From: Chloroflexota bacterium
Lineage (GTDB): Bacteria > Chloroflexota > Dehalococcoidia > Lucifugimonadales > JADFKI01
NCBI GenBank assembly: GCA_009840355.1
Contig: VXNZ01000026.1
Span: 1 to 36,910, forward strand
Length of the DNA stretch: 36,910 bases
Direction: 5' to 3'
A program made the translations under genes and the position numbers. Within the stretch, counting starts at the first letter, position 1; each line of letters begins with the position of its first letter. Below the pieces are notes generated by a model, which did not search any database, had not been told where the DNA came from, and saw only the letters and a list, made by a program, of their open reading frames with translations. Of the stretch, positions 23,466 to 32,124 are shown piece by piece.

Positions 23466-23692
23466 ACGAAAAGCCCCGCAAAATTACCAACGCTTGGGTC
23501 AATCGTACACTGCCCGACATATTCTACGAGACGCCGCAGGAAGCGGTTGAACGCGTGTTAGCAGAGCGCGAGGCGATAGCGGCAGCCGAGGCACGCGCCG
23601 ACAGGGAACGCGAGGCACGCCTTGCCGCGGAAGCGCGTGAACGCGAATTGCTTGAAGAGATCGAAAGCCTGCGCCGCCGAATCTCGGAATAG
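23462..23692 (+). CDS. Small coiled-coil protein (76 aa)
   Basis: Begins MNEKPRKITNAWVNRTLPD, then FYETPQEAVERVLAERE; from about residue 30 it is a continuous Ala/Glu/Arg heptad-like coiled coil ending EEIESLRRRISE. The tail is the same as in the neighbour at 23098. GGAG lies seven bases before the ATG, and the 13-codon ORF upstream overlaps the start. The N-terminal part is not recognised. Possible ideas are a small oligomerising or antitoxin-like protein, or the remainder of a longer Uma2-type gene; none is proven. Confidence 0.5.
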   Translation: MNEKPRKITNAWVNRTLPDIFYETPQEAVERVLAEREAIAAAEARADREREARLAAEARERELLEEIESLRRRISE

Positions 23693-23753
23693 CCGCCCCA
23701 ACCAGGCGAAACATCCGCTATTCCGTCCATCGATGTAATATAGCGTCCGCGCG

Positions 23754-25100
23754 CTACATGCGGCGCATCCTGCCGTAGAAAGCAAAGATACCCACGCCGA
23801 CCAGAGCGAGCGCGACGCCGTTGGCGCTGAGCGCGACGCCAACGCCAATCGCCGCCGTCAGCCATCCCACTTGCAAGTTGCCTATGGGCGCGGTGCCGAT
23901 GCCCACTACCCACGCGCCCATCGCGCGCCCGCGCTGCTCGTTGGGGACGATGTTCTGCATCATGCTCTGCGAGAAGATGTCGGACAACGCCATCGCGCCG
24001 CCTATGATTCCCGTTGCCACGAGCGCGATGATGAAGGCGGTCGACTGCCCAAGTATTGTGTAAGCCTGCACGCTCGCGGCACCGTCAAGCAGGAAAGAGG
24101 AGATTGCGGACGACTGCCCCAGCAGCAGCAGCGCCGCGCCGAATACCATCAGGTTTAGCAGCAGCAGCACTCCCTTACGCCCGACTTCGCCGAACAGCGA
24201 CAGCAGCATTATGCCGACGACCGCGCCGCCGCTTCGGAAGCCGTTCAGCCAGCCGAGACCTTCCGCACCCACATCCAGCACGTCGCGCGCGAGGCTCGGC
24301 AGCGCCGCGCCACTGGAAAAGCCCAGCGTCTCAGTCGCCGCGACGATGATGACCAGCATTCGCAGGGGCTTATTGCGGCGAAGCTCGTCGATGAACTCGC
24401 GCAATATCTGCAATATCGGCTGGCGCGAGCGAGACGCCGCCTGCCCGGGCGAGCGTATGAGACTCAGCAGCAGTGTAGAGACGATATAGCCGCTCGCGAG
24501 CATCCAGTACGCCATGTGCGCGCCGGGGCCGTCAATGAGATAGCCCGCCGCAACCGCGCCCGCAAGGCCGCCCAAGCGCATGCCAAGCCCAACGTATGCA
24601 AGCCCGCTGACGAGATTTTCCCGGCCTACGACATCGAAGGCAAAGCTCTGCCGCGCCGCCTGGTGCATCGCGCTGACGCAGCCGCCCGCGACGGCGAACG
24701 CCAGCAGATGCCAGACTTGCAGCAGTTCAATGTAGATGAGCGCGCCGATGCCCACCATGAGCAGCGCCATGACCATGTTCAGCAGGCGTATGAGCGTGCG
24801 GCGGTCAACCATGTCTGCGATTGCGCCGGCGGGAATGCCGAGAAAGAATAGCGGCGCCATCCGCAGCGCAAGCGCGACGCCGACCATACGCGGGTCGTCG
24901 GTGAGTTCCAGCACCAGCCAGCCGATGATAACCTGCTCGCCCATGAAGCCGATGGCGTCGAAGAACGACGCGGACATCAGCACGCGCAAGTCGCGGTTAC
25001 GCATCACGGGCAAGGAACGAAGGTTGTCCCTCAAATGCCGCACGGGGTTGGAAGAATAGCGCGAGCGCCTAGGAATCTGCACAGTGGCGCTATTATGCAC
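23754..25100 (-). CDS. MFS transporter (EntS/MFS_3-like)
   Basis: 448 aa with about 12 membrane helices. Loop 2-3 has the motif GAIADMVDRRTLIRL, and the segment RQSFAFDVVGRENLVSGLAYVGLGMRLGGLAGAVAAG is typical of the MFS_3 (enterobactin-exporter-like) branch. The C-terminal half holds PNEQRGRAMGAWVVGIGTAPIGNLQVGWL, also characteristic. It presumably exports a small molecule; the cargo is unknown. The start appears to be GTG (25100) without an obvious ribosome site, so the first ~30 polar residues are uncertain. It is monocistronic and opposed to the coiled-coil genes. Confidence 0.85.
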   Translation of the reverse strand: MHNSATVQIPRRSRYSSNPVRHLRDNLRSLPVMRNRDLRVLMSASFFDAIGFMGEQVIIGWLVLELTDDPRMVGVALALRMAPLFFLGIPAGAIADMVDRRTLIRLLNMVMALLMVGIGALIYIELLQVWHLLAFAVAGGCVSAMHQAARQSFAFDVVGRENLVSGLAYVGLGMRLGGLAGAVAAGYLIDGPGAHMAYWMLASGYIVSTLLLSLIRSPGQAASRSRQPILQILREFIDELRRNKPLRMLVIIVAATETLGFSSGAALPSLARDVLDVGAEGLGWLNGFRSGGAVVGIMLLSLFGEVGRKGVLLLLNLMVFGAALLLLGQSSAISSFLLDGAASVQAYTILGQSTAFIIALVATGIIGGAMALSDIFSQSMMQNIVPNEQRGRAMGAWVVGIGTAPIGNLQVGWLTAAIGVGVALSANGVALALVGVGIFAFYGRMRRM

Positions 25101-25279
25101 TCAAATGCGGCGGCGCACAATGCAGGGAGGGTGGGACACGCGGATGCGGCGCGAGTTGTGAGATGCTCTGCCGCGAGTGAATTGTTGTAGGTAGAGTGGC
25201 ATCTGTGGCTAATAATCAAGAAAGTAGTTCGATCCTAGAACGAGGGAATGCGGCGTTATTCCCGGAGGGGTAACATACT
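25101..25279. other. Intergenic region
   Basis: No gene recognised. It contains the upstream sequence of the MFS gene (minus strand) and, at 25263-25270, the GGAGGGG ribosome site of the small broken gene that follows. Confidence 0.3.
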
Positions 25280-25476
25280 ATGACACCCTTTCCCCAAAAC
25301 TCAGGAAGCGCCGTCGAGACCAAAGGGAAGTCTAAGGGCTTAAGTTAGAGATCAGCCAAGGACATGAGTTGGGATACGCAGAGGCGTCTTCCGAATGGCG
25401 GGAATGGTTTGAGGAGTACGAAGGGGCGCGCAAGAACGGCGAGCCTTTCTACAAGCCCCCTCCTGTTAGGCGATAA
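25280..25476 (+). pseudogene. Small frameshifted gene
   Basis: ATG 25280 follows GGAGGGG and encodes MTPFPQNSGSAVETKGKSKG before an early TAG at 25346. From about 25336 a second frame, shifted by -1, runs LEISQGHELGYAEASSEWRE and then WFEEYEGARKNGEPFYKPPP to TAA at 25474. Joined, they give a roughly 65-aa hydrophilic protein. The good ribosome site on one half and the protein-like composition of the other suggest one gene broken by a frameshift near 25336-25345, or a sequencing error. No family recognised. Confidence 0.4.
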
Positions 25477-25496
25477 GCGTTGCTGTCGCGGTGCCG

Positions 25497-25817
25497 TCAG
25501 CTCGCTGGCGGTCTGTAGTTCACCGCCTTGGCGGTCGCATCATCCACAGTCTCCGGCGGAATGAGCACGGTCGTCTTGACACTGCCCGCGCCCGAAGCTC
25601 CCACTACGAGGGACGCCGCGGTGGCGGTCGCGTCATCCGGCAAGTCCGCAATTACATATATGTCGTGGTCCCCGAAAGCGTAATAGAAAGCCTCTACGCT
25701 TCCACCCAAGGCTGCGGCAAGGTTAGCCACAACCTCGCGCCGTTGAGTGCCTCCCTCTTTCAATAGGCCTTGCAGACCCTCTTGCGTGTACGACGCTTGA
25801 AACAGATACTTCGGCAT
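25497..25817 (-). CDS. GYD domain protein
   Basis: 106 aa, a single GYD domain: it begins MPKYLFQASYTQEGLQGLLKEG, continues RREVVANLAAALGGSVEAFYYAFGDHDIYVIADLPDDATATA and ends with a TVLIPPE strand. The family is a small ferredoxin-like alpha/beta fold, common in environmental bacteria and of unknown function; the FGDHDIYVI strand is its signature. AGGAGG lies five bases before the ATG. It sits alone between two genes with which it shows no evident functional link. Confidence 0.88.
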   Translation of the reverse strand: MPKYLFQASYTQEGLQGLLKEGGTQRREVVANLAAALGGSVEAFYYAFGDHDIYVIADLPDDATATAASLVVGASGAGSVKTTVLIPPETVDDATAKAVNYRPPAS

Positions 25818-25941
25818 TTCTTCCTCCTGTGCATTTGATTCCGTGGTAATCGAAAGTGGACGAATTGTGGGACTGCCATGTTAATCGGCGAGAGATGGGC
25901 TTTGCAACCATATGTGCGGTCAAGAGCGCACCGAAGGGCGG

Positions 25942-28464
25942 TCAGTCCAGCTTCTCTATTGGCGCCATGCCCAATAGGAGGCGCTTGATGCCGGCGCCGT
26001 CTCGGAAGGCTACGGTTACTTCGAAGTCGTTGCCGGTTGGTTTGCACTCGGTTACTATGCCCTCGCCGAAGACTTTGTGCATTACTTTGTCGCCAGTGGT
26101 TAGGTGTGGGGATGATGGCGCAGTGTTGCCGCCGCGAATGGGGCGCTGACCCGGGACGCTCGGCGCTCTGCCGAACCTTCGTGTTGGTGTTGGGTTGGCG
26201 GAGCGCTGGGCGGTTGTACGGTTGCCGCTAACTCGTTGGTTGCCAGACTGCCGCGTGCCTGCGGACGGTGTAGTGGCATTTTGGCTGCGTCCTGTGCTTT
26301 CGCGACGTCTTTCGTCCGATGCGGCAAGCGAAGTCTGCGTCCCGTTGGGTGTTCTTGCCCGGCGGCTGGTCGAGCCGCGATTGCCTGCGCCCGGGCGCTT
26401 GGGCTGCGACGGCGCGGCTTGCAGCTCCTGCGGTATATCTAGCAGGAAGCGCGAGGGCATGCCCGGCTCCGAGCCGCCTCGGAATCCTCGCCGGAACGCT
26501 CGCAACAAGTAGAGCCGCTCTTTCGCGCGCGTAACGCCCACATAGCACAGGCGGCGCTCCTCTTCCAACTGCGTGGGGTCATCCACCGAGCGCGAGTGCG
26601 GCAGTAAGCCCTCTTCCATGCCGACCATGAACACCACCGGGAACTCTAAACCCTTCGCCTGGTGCAGAGTTATCAGCGTGATGGCGTCCGCACGCTCTTC
26701 CATGCTGTCCACATCGGCGACCAAGCTAACGCTCTCCAAGAACGCGGTCAGCGCCTCTTCCCTTCCGACATACAAAAATTCGCGGGCGGACGCGCGGAAC
26801 TCTTGGATGTTCTCCATACGCTCTTCGCCGCGCTCTTGGGACAGCAGCCAGCGTTGGTAGCCGCTGCGCTCCAACACGGCATCGATGATGTCCAGCAAGT
26901 CCATGTTGTCGCGCTCTGCCGCGATGCCGCCTACGATGTTTCCGAACGCTATCAAGGCAGTCTTCGCGCGCGCCGTGAACGGGCTGATGGCGGGCGACTG
27001 CATCGCTATGCTTTCGCCGGATAGCGCATCTGCCGGCATTGCTTGATCGCGCTGCGCGTCTCCGGACAACGACTGAATGACCGTGAACTGTGATGTGCCG
27101 GCGTCCCTTGCGGTGCGCGCCAGATGGTCGAGCGTGCGCTGGCCAATGCCGCGCGTGGGCAGGTTGATGACGCGGTTGAGGCTAACATCGTCGTCCGGAT
27201 TGGCGATTAGGCGCAGGTAGGCGATGATGTCCTTGACCTCTTGCCGCTGGTAGAATTTCATACCGCCTACGACCTGATACGGTACGCCGTAGCGCAAGCA
27301 AGCCTCTTCCAGCGCGCGCGATTGCGCGTTCACGCGGTACATTACCGCGATGTCGCCAAGCCCGACGCCGGACGGCTTGCGCCCGACAACGGCTTCCGAA
27401 TTGCGCGTCAGATGCTGTATTTCCCTGATGACGAACTGTGCCTCTTCCTCTTCGTCGTATCCTTCGGCGATGGTGATGGGCACGCCCTCGCCGTTGCGCG
27501 TCCACAAGTCCTTTTCCACGCGCTGCGTGTTGGACGCGATGAGACTGCGCGCCGCGTCGAGTATCGTCTGTGTGGAGCGGTAATTTTCCTCCAACGCGAT
27601 GAGTTTCGCCTTTGGATAGTCGTTTTGAAAGCTCAAGATGTTGCGGATGTCGGCGTTGCGCCAGGTGTAGATGGACTGGTCAGGGTCGCCCACTACGCAG
27701 ATATTCAGGTGATGCCGCGAGAGCTGCTTGGCGATGGCGTACTGGGCGATGTTCGTGTCTTGGAACTCGTCCACCATAAAGTGGACATAGCGTTCCTGAT
27801 ACTTGCTGGCGACATCCGGCACGCGCTCGAAAAGCTGATATGTGCGCAGTATCAGGTCGTCGAAATCGACCGCCGAGCACTGGCGCAGCAGGTCTTCGTA
27901 GCGCTCGTAGGTGCGAACAATAATCTCGTCCCAGTAGCTGCCGGAGCGATGCGCCAAGCCGTCGGGGCCTAACAGCTCGCTTTTGGCGCCGGAGATGCCG
28001 GACAGGATGGAGCGCGGCGGGAATCGTTTTGGGTCGAGTTCGAGTTCTATGAGCGCGCGTTTAACGAGCGCCATCTGGTCGGCGTCGTCGTATATGACGA
28101 AATCGCGGTCAAGCCCGATGTGTTCGCCCTCGCGTCGCAGCACATTCGCGCAGAAGGCGTGGAATGTGGACGCGGTCAGCTGCTCTGCCGCTTGACCTAG
28201 CAGCGGAACGAGCCGTTGGCGCATCTCGCGAGCGGCCTTGTTCGTGAATGTCACGGCTGCGATACGATACGGCGCGATGCCCACAACACGCACCAGATAG
28301 GCGATGCGATGCGTGATAACGCGCGTCTTGCCGCTGCCGGGTCCGGCTACGATGAGCAGGGGGCCGTCAATGGCGGTTACGGCTTCTCGTTGATTGTCGT
28401 TCAGCCCGTCAAGTATCTGCTCTGCGACGTTTCCGACGCGCCCGTCCTGTCTGCGTGAAACCAT
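25942..28464 (-). CDS. pcrA: ATP-dependent DNA helicase, UvrD/PcrA type
   Basis: An 840-aa superfamily 1A 3'-5' helicase for repair and clearing of replication blocks. Visible motifs: LNDNQREAV (Q motif), Walker A GPGSGKT at 41-47, TFTNKAAREM (Ia), DEFQDTN (II), VVGDPDQSIYTWRNAD (III), LEENYRST (IV), ITLHQAKGLEFPVVFMVGMEEGLLPH (V) and VGVTRAKERLYL (VI). Residues ~680-780 are a Ser/Arg/Thr-rich disordered linker, followed by a C-terminal Tudor-like domain (KVMHKVFGEGIVTE) that in PcrA binds RNA polymerase. The linker is longer than usual. GAGG precedes the ATG by five bases. Confidence 0.95.
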   Translation of the reverse strand: MVSRRQDGRVGNVAEQILDGLNDNQREAVTAIDGPLLIVAGPGSGKTRVITHRIAYLVRVVGIAPYRIAAVTFTNKAAREMRQRLVPLLGQAAEQLTASTFHAFCANVLRREGEHIGLDRDFVIYDDADQMALVKRALIELELDPKRFPPRSILSGISGAKSELLGPDGLAHRSGSYWDEIIVRTYERYEDLLRQCSAVDFDDLILRTYQLFERVPDVASKYQERYVHFMVDEFQDTNIAQYAIAKQLSRHHLNICVVGDPDQSIYTWRNADIRNILSFQNDYPKAKLIALEENYRSTQTILDAARSLIASNTQRVEKDLWTRNGEGVPITIAEGYDEEEEAQFVIREIQHLTRNSEAVVGRKPSGVGLGDIAVMYRVNAQSRALEEACLRYGVPYQVVGGMKFYQRQEVKDIIAYLRLIANPDDDVSLNRVINLPTRGIGQRTLDHLARTARDAGTSQFTVIQSLSGDAQRDQAMPADALSGESIAMQSPAISPFTARAKTALIAFGNIVGGIAAERDNMDLLDIIDAVLERSGYQRWLLSQERGEERMENIQEFRASAREFLYVGREEALTAFLESVSLVADVDSMEERADAITLITLHQAKGLEFPVVFMVGMEEGLLPHSRSVDDPTQLEEERRLCYVGVTRAKERLYLLRAFRRGFRGGSEPGMPSRFLLDIPQELQAAPSQPKRPGAGNRGSTSRRARTPNGTQTSLAASDERRRESTGRSQNATTPSAGTRQSGNQRVSGNRTTAQRSANPTPTRRFGRAPSVPGQRPIRGGNTAPSSPHLTTGDKVMHKVFGEGIVTECKPTGNDFEVTVAFRDGAGIKRLLLGMAPIEKLD

Positions 28465-28876
28465 ATTTCCTCGTTCATACTCCCGTACCTGCTACTGCGC
28501 ATCCCGAGCACTTCCGCACATTGCCATTGCCCTACGAATCAGCGAGTCTGACATCATCGCTCTATCTTGCACGGCATATCGTCAACAAGAGTCGTTCGGC
28601 AATCTGTGCCTAATCCCGTTTGTTAGACTGGCGGATGTTCGCGGAGTTGGTTCGGTGAAGATTCGCCGCAGGTTCACCTGTGCTTGGATTACAATGGCAC
28701 AGGACGATGGTAACATCATGCTGTGCAAAATCAAAGTCATTTGTTCGCCTGATTGAGTCTTGCAAGCTTCGAACACCTCTATCCCAGCCTTCTATATCAA
28801 AGGGAAGGGACAGGTAAAGGGGACGGGCAAGAGCTGCCACGAATACTGCATTTTTTGCCAACCCACACCGTTGTCA
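28465..28876. other. Intergenic region between helicase and peptidase genes
   Basis: About 410 bp with no recognised gene. It holds the upstream region of the helicase and, near 28798-28832, a purine-rich stretch of AAGGGA/ACGGG repeats. No clear terminator. Confidence 0.3.
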
Positions 28877-28885
28877 TGATACACT
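28877..28885 (+). promoter_or_regulatory. Extended -10 promoter of the M42-like peptidase gene
   Basis: TGA-TACACT ends nine bases before the ATG at 28895. Transcription would start about three bases before the start codon, with no Shine-Dalgarno present. Confidence 0.5.
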
Positions 28886-28894
28886 AGCAGCATT

Positions 28895-30109
28895 ATGAAG
28901 AAACAAGACCAACATGCACTCGACACACTAGCGGCGCTGGCGGCGAATCCGGCGGCGCCATTCCACGAATGGGCGGTCGCGCGGCACCTGCTCGGCTGGC
29001 TCGCCACGATGGACGGCATGGACTACCGCCGCGACGAGTTCGGCAATATCATCGCGCACTATATCTCGCCGAGCATCGCCGCGATGCCCGAGTCCGAACG
29101 CGAGCCGCCTATCGCATTTGTGGCGCATATGGACCATCCCGGCTACGAAATAATCCGCCCGGCGCAGGCGTCAGGGGATAGCGGTGATGACGCTAACCAT
29201 AGCCACGATAACAACAATAGCAGGCTGTATATCGCGGAGGCGCAGGGCGGAGTGCCGGTGGCGTCGATGACGCATACCGTGCCCGCATTCATCCTGATGC
29301 CGGACGGCGAGCGCATATCCGCAGTGATTCAACCGTTGCCTGCCGATTCGCCGGAGCACGCGGACGGCGAAAGGCTGGTCGCGGTTCGTGTAGATACCGA
29401 TGCGGAACTGCCATTGCGCGCGCCGGTGATCTTCGACCTGCCGGATTTCGGCATCGACGGCGACACGATACGCATGCGCGCGGCGGACGACCTCGCGGGC
29501 TGCGCGGCGATTTTGTGCGCGCTGGAACGCATTATCGCGGATGGCGGGGACTCGGATTTTTACGCAGTTTTCACGCGCGGAGAAGAGGGCGGACTCTTCG
29601 GTGCGCGGCTGTTGGCAGAGGCGGGCACGCTGCCGGAGAATACGCTCGTCGTGTCCGTCGAAACCAGTTCTATCATCCCCGGCGTTACGCAGGGCGAAGG
29701 CATCGTCATACGCACGGGCGACCGCATATACACTTTTGATTCGGACGCCGAGCAGGTGTTCATCGTGGCGGCGGACAACCTTCGCGCGCGAGACAGCGAG
29801 TTCAAGGCGCAGCGGCATCTGATGAGTGGCGGTGGCTGTGAGGCGAGTGGGTTCGCCGTCTTCGACTACGCCGTAACCGGGCTGGCATTCCCGCTCGGCA
29901 ACTGGCACAACGCCACCACGACCATCCCAGACCCGGACGGCGGCGTGGACTCCGAATACATCAGCGTCACCGACTATCTAAGCGGCGTGGCGCTCATAGC
30001 GGAAGCGGGCGTCAGCGTAGCCGCGCGGCGCGACACACCCACCCGCCGCCGACTCCGCGAAATCCCCGACGACGTGCGGCAACGGATGCGGGAGACGGCG
30101 GAGGTGTAG
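28895..30109 (+). CDS. M42/M20-like metallo-aminopeptidase
   Basis: 404 aa, a co-catalytic zinc peptidase of the M42/M28-type fold. Likely metal and catalytic residues: His78 and Asp80 in AHMDHPGYEI, the bridging Asp in RAADDLAGCAA (about 195), Glu-Glu in TRGEEGGLFGARLL (about 227-229), Asp/Glu in VSVETSS, and a late His in GNWHNATT. An insertion-like segment (~88-150) separates the two halves of the catalytic domain, as in M42 enzymes. It probably trims cytoplasmic peptides from the N-terminus. The Asp-rich, His-Asp-Asn piece near residue 100 may be a loop. The mRNA looks leaderless. Convergent with the DinB-like gene. Confidence 0.8.
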   Translation: MKKQDQHALDTLAALAANPAAPFHEWAVARHLLGWLATMDGMDYRRDEFGNIIAHYISPSIAAMPESEREPPIAFVAHMDHPGYEIIRPAQASGDSGDDANHSHDNNNSRLYIAEAQGGVPVASMTHTVPAFILMPDGERISAVIQPLPADSPEHADGERLVAVRVDTDAELPLRAPVIFDLPDFGIDGDTIRMRAADDLAGCAAILCALERIIADGGDSDFYAVFTRGEEGGLFGARLLAEAGTLPENTLVVSVETSSIIPGVTQGEGIVIRTGDRIYTFDSDAEQVFIVAADNLRARDSEFKAQRHLMSGGGCEASGFAVFDYAVTGLAFPLGNWHNATTTIPDPDGGVDSEYISVTDYLSGVALIAEAGVSVAARRDTPTRRRLREIPDDVRQRMRETAEV

Positions 30110-30162
30110 GCGCGGCGAGCGCCACAGAACTCGCGCTCACGTCCTACCCATCCTGATAAGTC

Positions 30163-30819
30163 CTATTCCGGTTCGCTCCTATCCCACCCGTCTAGCATCC
30201 AGTAGCCTACTTGGGGGACTTCGGATACTGTGGGCAAGCCTTGCGCTCGCTTTAGGCGTTGGATGTTGTAGAGGTGCGTGGTTTCTTCGAAGTACATGTG
30301 GCGGAAGGTCGCCTCCAGGGTGGTGGTCTCGGTGCCTGCCTCAGCGTCCAATGTGATGCCATGGGGATGGGCGCTGACGACGAGGGCTCGCTCCGGGTTG
30401 TACTCAGTGACCAGCGTGTTGCTGCGCAGGAAGCCTGCCGTGCGCTCGGAGAGTATCGCTTGAGCCATCTCGATGCCCTCGCGTAGTATGCCGAGAATCA
30501 CGTCCATGTCGTGGTAGCGCACGTCGAGCGCCCTGTCGTTGTCAGACACCGCAATGCCTTCGACATCCTCTATGCCGTGATCGCTTTCCGGGAACAGCGT
30601 GTCCGCCCAGCGCACCGCCATCCAGCGATACAGCAGCGACGCCATGTGGCTCATCTGCCGCCGGATGCTCCATTCAGCCCAGCCCCACTTATCGGAAGTC
30701 CAGTCCAGCTGCTCGTCTGTCAGCCCCTCGACCTCAGGCGCAATCAGGTCGTACAGCGTTCCGTACTCCGGGAACAGCGCCGCAGCCGGCGCATCGTCAG
30801 GTATCCGCTCTGCGCTCAT
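30163..30819 (-). CDS. DinB-like (DinB_2 superfamily) protein
   Basis: 218 aa, predicted all-helical. It has the DinB four-helix layout: a first helix with EVEGLTDEQLDW, then the WSIRRQMSHMASLLYRWM helix with the His at the expected metal position, and a final FEETTHLYNIQRLKRAQG helix with the second His. Members bind a divalent metal; some are thiol transferases using bacillithiol or mycothiol, others have no known role. GGAGG lies eight bases before the ATG. The assignment is by pattern, not by strong identity. Confidence 0.65.
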   Translation of the reverse strand: MSAERIPDDAPAAALFPEYGTLYDLIAPEVEGLTDEQLDWTSDKWGWAEWSIRRQMSHMASLLYRWMAVRWADTLFPESDHGIEDVEGIAVSDNDRALDVRYHDMDVILGILREGIEMAQAILSERTAGFLRSNTLVTEYNPERALVVSAHPHGITLDAEAGTETTTLEATFRHMYFEETTHLYNIQRLKRAQGLPTVSEVPQVGYWMLDGWDRSEPE

Positions 30820-30880
30820 TCGTCAATCCTCCACATATTATCCATATATTAGGTTCTGCGGACACTTCACCATTACGTCC

Positions 30881-30984
30881 CGTCATTCCTGCGAAAGCAG
30901 GAATCCAGAGTCATAGATATAGCCGATTTCTTATCATTTACATCGTCTGAAAAACACTGGATTCCCGCCTACGCGGGAATGACG
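30881..30984. repeat. 104-bp MITE-like element formed by two inverted ATTCC...GGAAT palindromes
   Basis: CGTC plus ATTCCTGCGAAAGCAGGAAT (30885-30904) at the left faces ATTCCCGCCTACGCGGGAAT plus GACG (30961-30984) at the right, in opposite orientation, with CCAG/CTGG inner edges. The 50-bp centre is AT-rich. Single copies of the same palindrome lie at 5214 and 18346. There is no reading frame inside. Confidence 0.6.
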
Positions 30985-31060
30985 ATATGAAATCTTGAAA
31001 TGTCCACAGAGCGTAGGCTATGCACAGAGTTCATGTTACCACTTCGCTGAAACTTACATC

Positions 31061-31084
31061 GATGGACAGGATTGACAGGATAAG
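31061..31084. repeat. GGACAGGAT dispersed repeat, copy B
   Basis: Two tandem GACAGGAT units here match, as reverse complement, the phrase upstream of copA (15491-15518). Confidence 0.4.
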
Positions 31085-31098
31085 ATACGACTATCGAA

Positions 31099-31956
31099 TT
31101 ACACCCCGTCTAGCCACTCCGACATCGCTTCGAACAGCTTCTCTTCGCGGTCCGCGTAGCCGTGGCTGGCACCGGGGATTTGTCGGACTTGAGTATGAGG
31201 GTAGTTGGCGGCTGCTAGGCTGCGGTGGGCTGCGCCGCAGACGGGGAGCTCTTGCGTGCCGCCTATGGCGCACTCTTCGGAGCCGAATATGAAGAGCGTT
31301 GGGCAGCCGGTGTTGGCAGCGTGCGTGGTTACGCTGTAGCGGTTGTCGGGGTTGAAGCAATCGACGAAGGCGCGCGCGCTCCAAGTCGATCCCCAAGGGA
31401 CGCCGGGGCGTAGCAGCGTGTCCGGACGACCTTGTGCGATGTTTCGCTCGGAATCTCGAAATGGCGTCAGGAAATCGTCGCCATGCAAGGCAATTATGCC
31501 TTCGTGGTCGTACTCACCGGGCGACACCGGAATGACCGCTACCACATTAGCGAACCGCTCTTTTGCCTGCGCGTATGTCGCTCGCACCGCGCCGCCGCTA
31601 TGCCCGCCGATGGCTATGCGTTGGTGTCCACGCTCTCGCAGCAAGCCCAGCCAAGCGCCGAAGTCCGCGCGCGAGTCATCGACCGACTCGAAGGCGTAGC
31701 CGGCGAGCGCACCTCCACGCACGCCGTTCGCAACATGGTCGTGTCCACGACGGTTGCCTGTCAGAAAGGCAATGCCGCGCTCTGCCATGCGCTGCCCCAG
31801 TTCTAGGTAAAGGCTGCTGTAGAAGTTGCCGCTGTCGCCGTGAAAGAATAGGATAGCGTCCACCGAGCCGGTTCGTCCCGTGCCGATAGGCGCGAAGTAT
31901 GCGCCCGACAGCGTTATTCCTTCGGGTGTCGTAACTTCGACCAAGTCCGCAAGCAT
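31099..31956 (-). CDS. Alpha/beta hydrolase (Ser nucleophile)
   Basis: 285 aa with a full alpha/beta-hydrolase fold: ILFFHGDSGNFYSSLY at 35-50 (oxyanion-hole loop HGDSG), the nucleophile elbow GGHSGGA with Ser120, FIFGSEECAIGG near the acid strand, and a C-terminal GASHGYADREE with the catalytic His. The size and HGDSG/GHSGG pattern fit a dienelactone-hydrolase- or lipase-like esterase. AAGGAG lies seven bases before the ATG. It is the third gene of a minus-strand run with another hydrolase and an SDR, suggesting a small catabolic operon. Confidence 0.82.
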   Translation of the reverse strand: MLADLVEVTTPEGITLSGAYFAPIGTGRTGSVDAILFFHGDSGNFYSSLYLELGQRMAERGIAFLTGNRRGHDHVANGVRGGALAGYAFESVDDSRADFGAWLGLLRERGHQRIAIGGHSGGAVRATYAQAKERFANVVAVIPVSPGEYDHEGIIALHGDDFLTPFRDSERNIAQGRPDTLLRPGVPWGSTWSARAFVDCFNPDNRYSVTTHAANTGCPTLFIFGSEECAIGGTQELPVCGAAHRSLAAANYPHTQVRQIPGASHGYADREEKLFEAMSEWLDGV

Positions 31957-32124
31957 ATCGGTTCTCCTTTTGGTACGTGTGGCGGGCGCGTTTTGCCAGG
32001 CGGGTATGGTTTGCGCAATCGCATGGCATTTGCCGTTGGCTGCCAGAGCGCATGATATAGCACACGAGCGGCTATGCGAACCGGCGCAAGGCGAAGCTCA
32101 CAAAATAGTCTAGGTCGGTCTCGG

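Larger units (their letters stand above)
23275..23697 (+). repeat. Direct repeat pair: 89 bp at 23275-23363 and 23609-23697
   Basis: The 3' ends of two neighbouring small genes agree in 87 of 89 bases, offset by 334 bp, including the stop codon and six bases beyond it. Both differences are synonymous (Glu codons). Upstream of the repeat the two genes are not alike. Confidence 0.85.

Noticed and set aside
28798-28832. Purine-rich AAGGGA/ACGGG stretch as a regulatory repeat
   Set aside because: Too degenerate and short to define a unit; no second copy of clear identity in the window.
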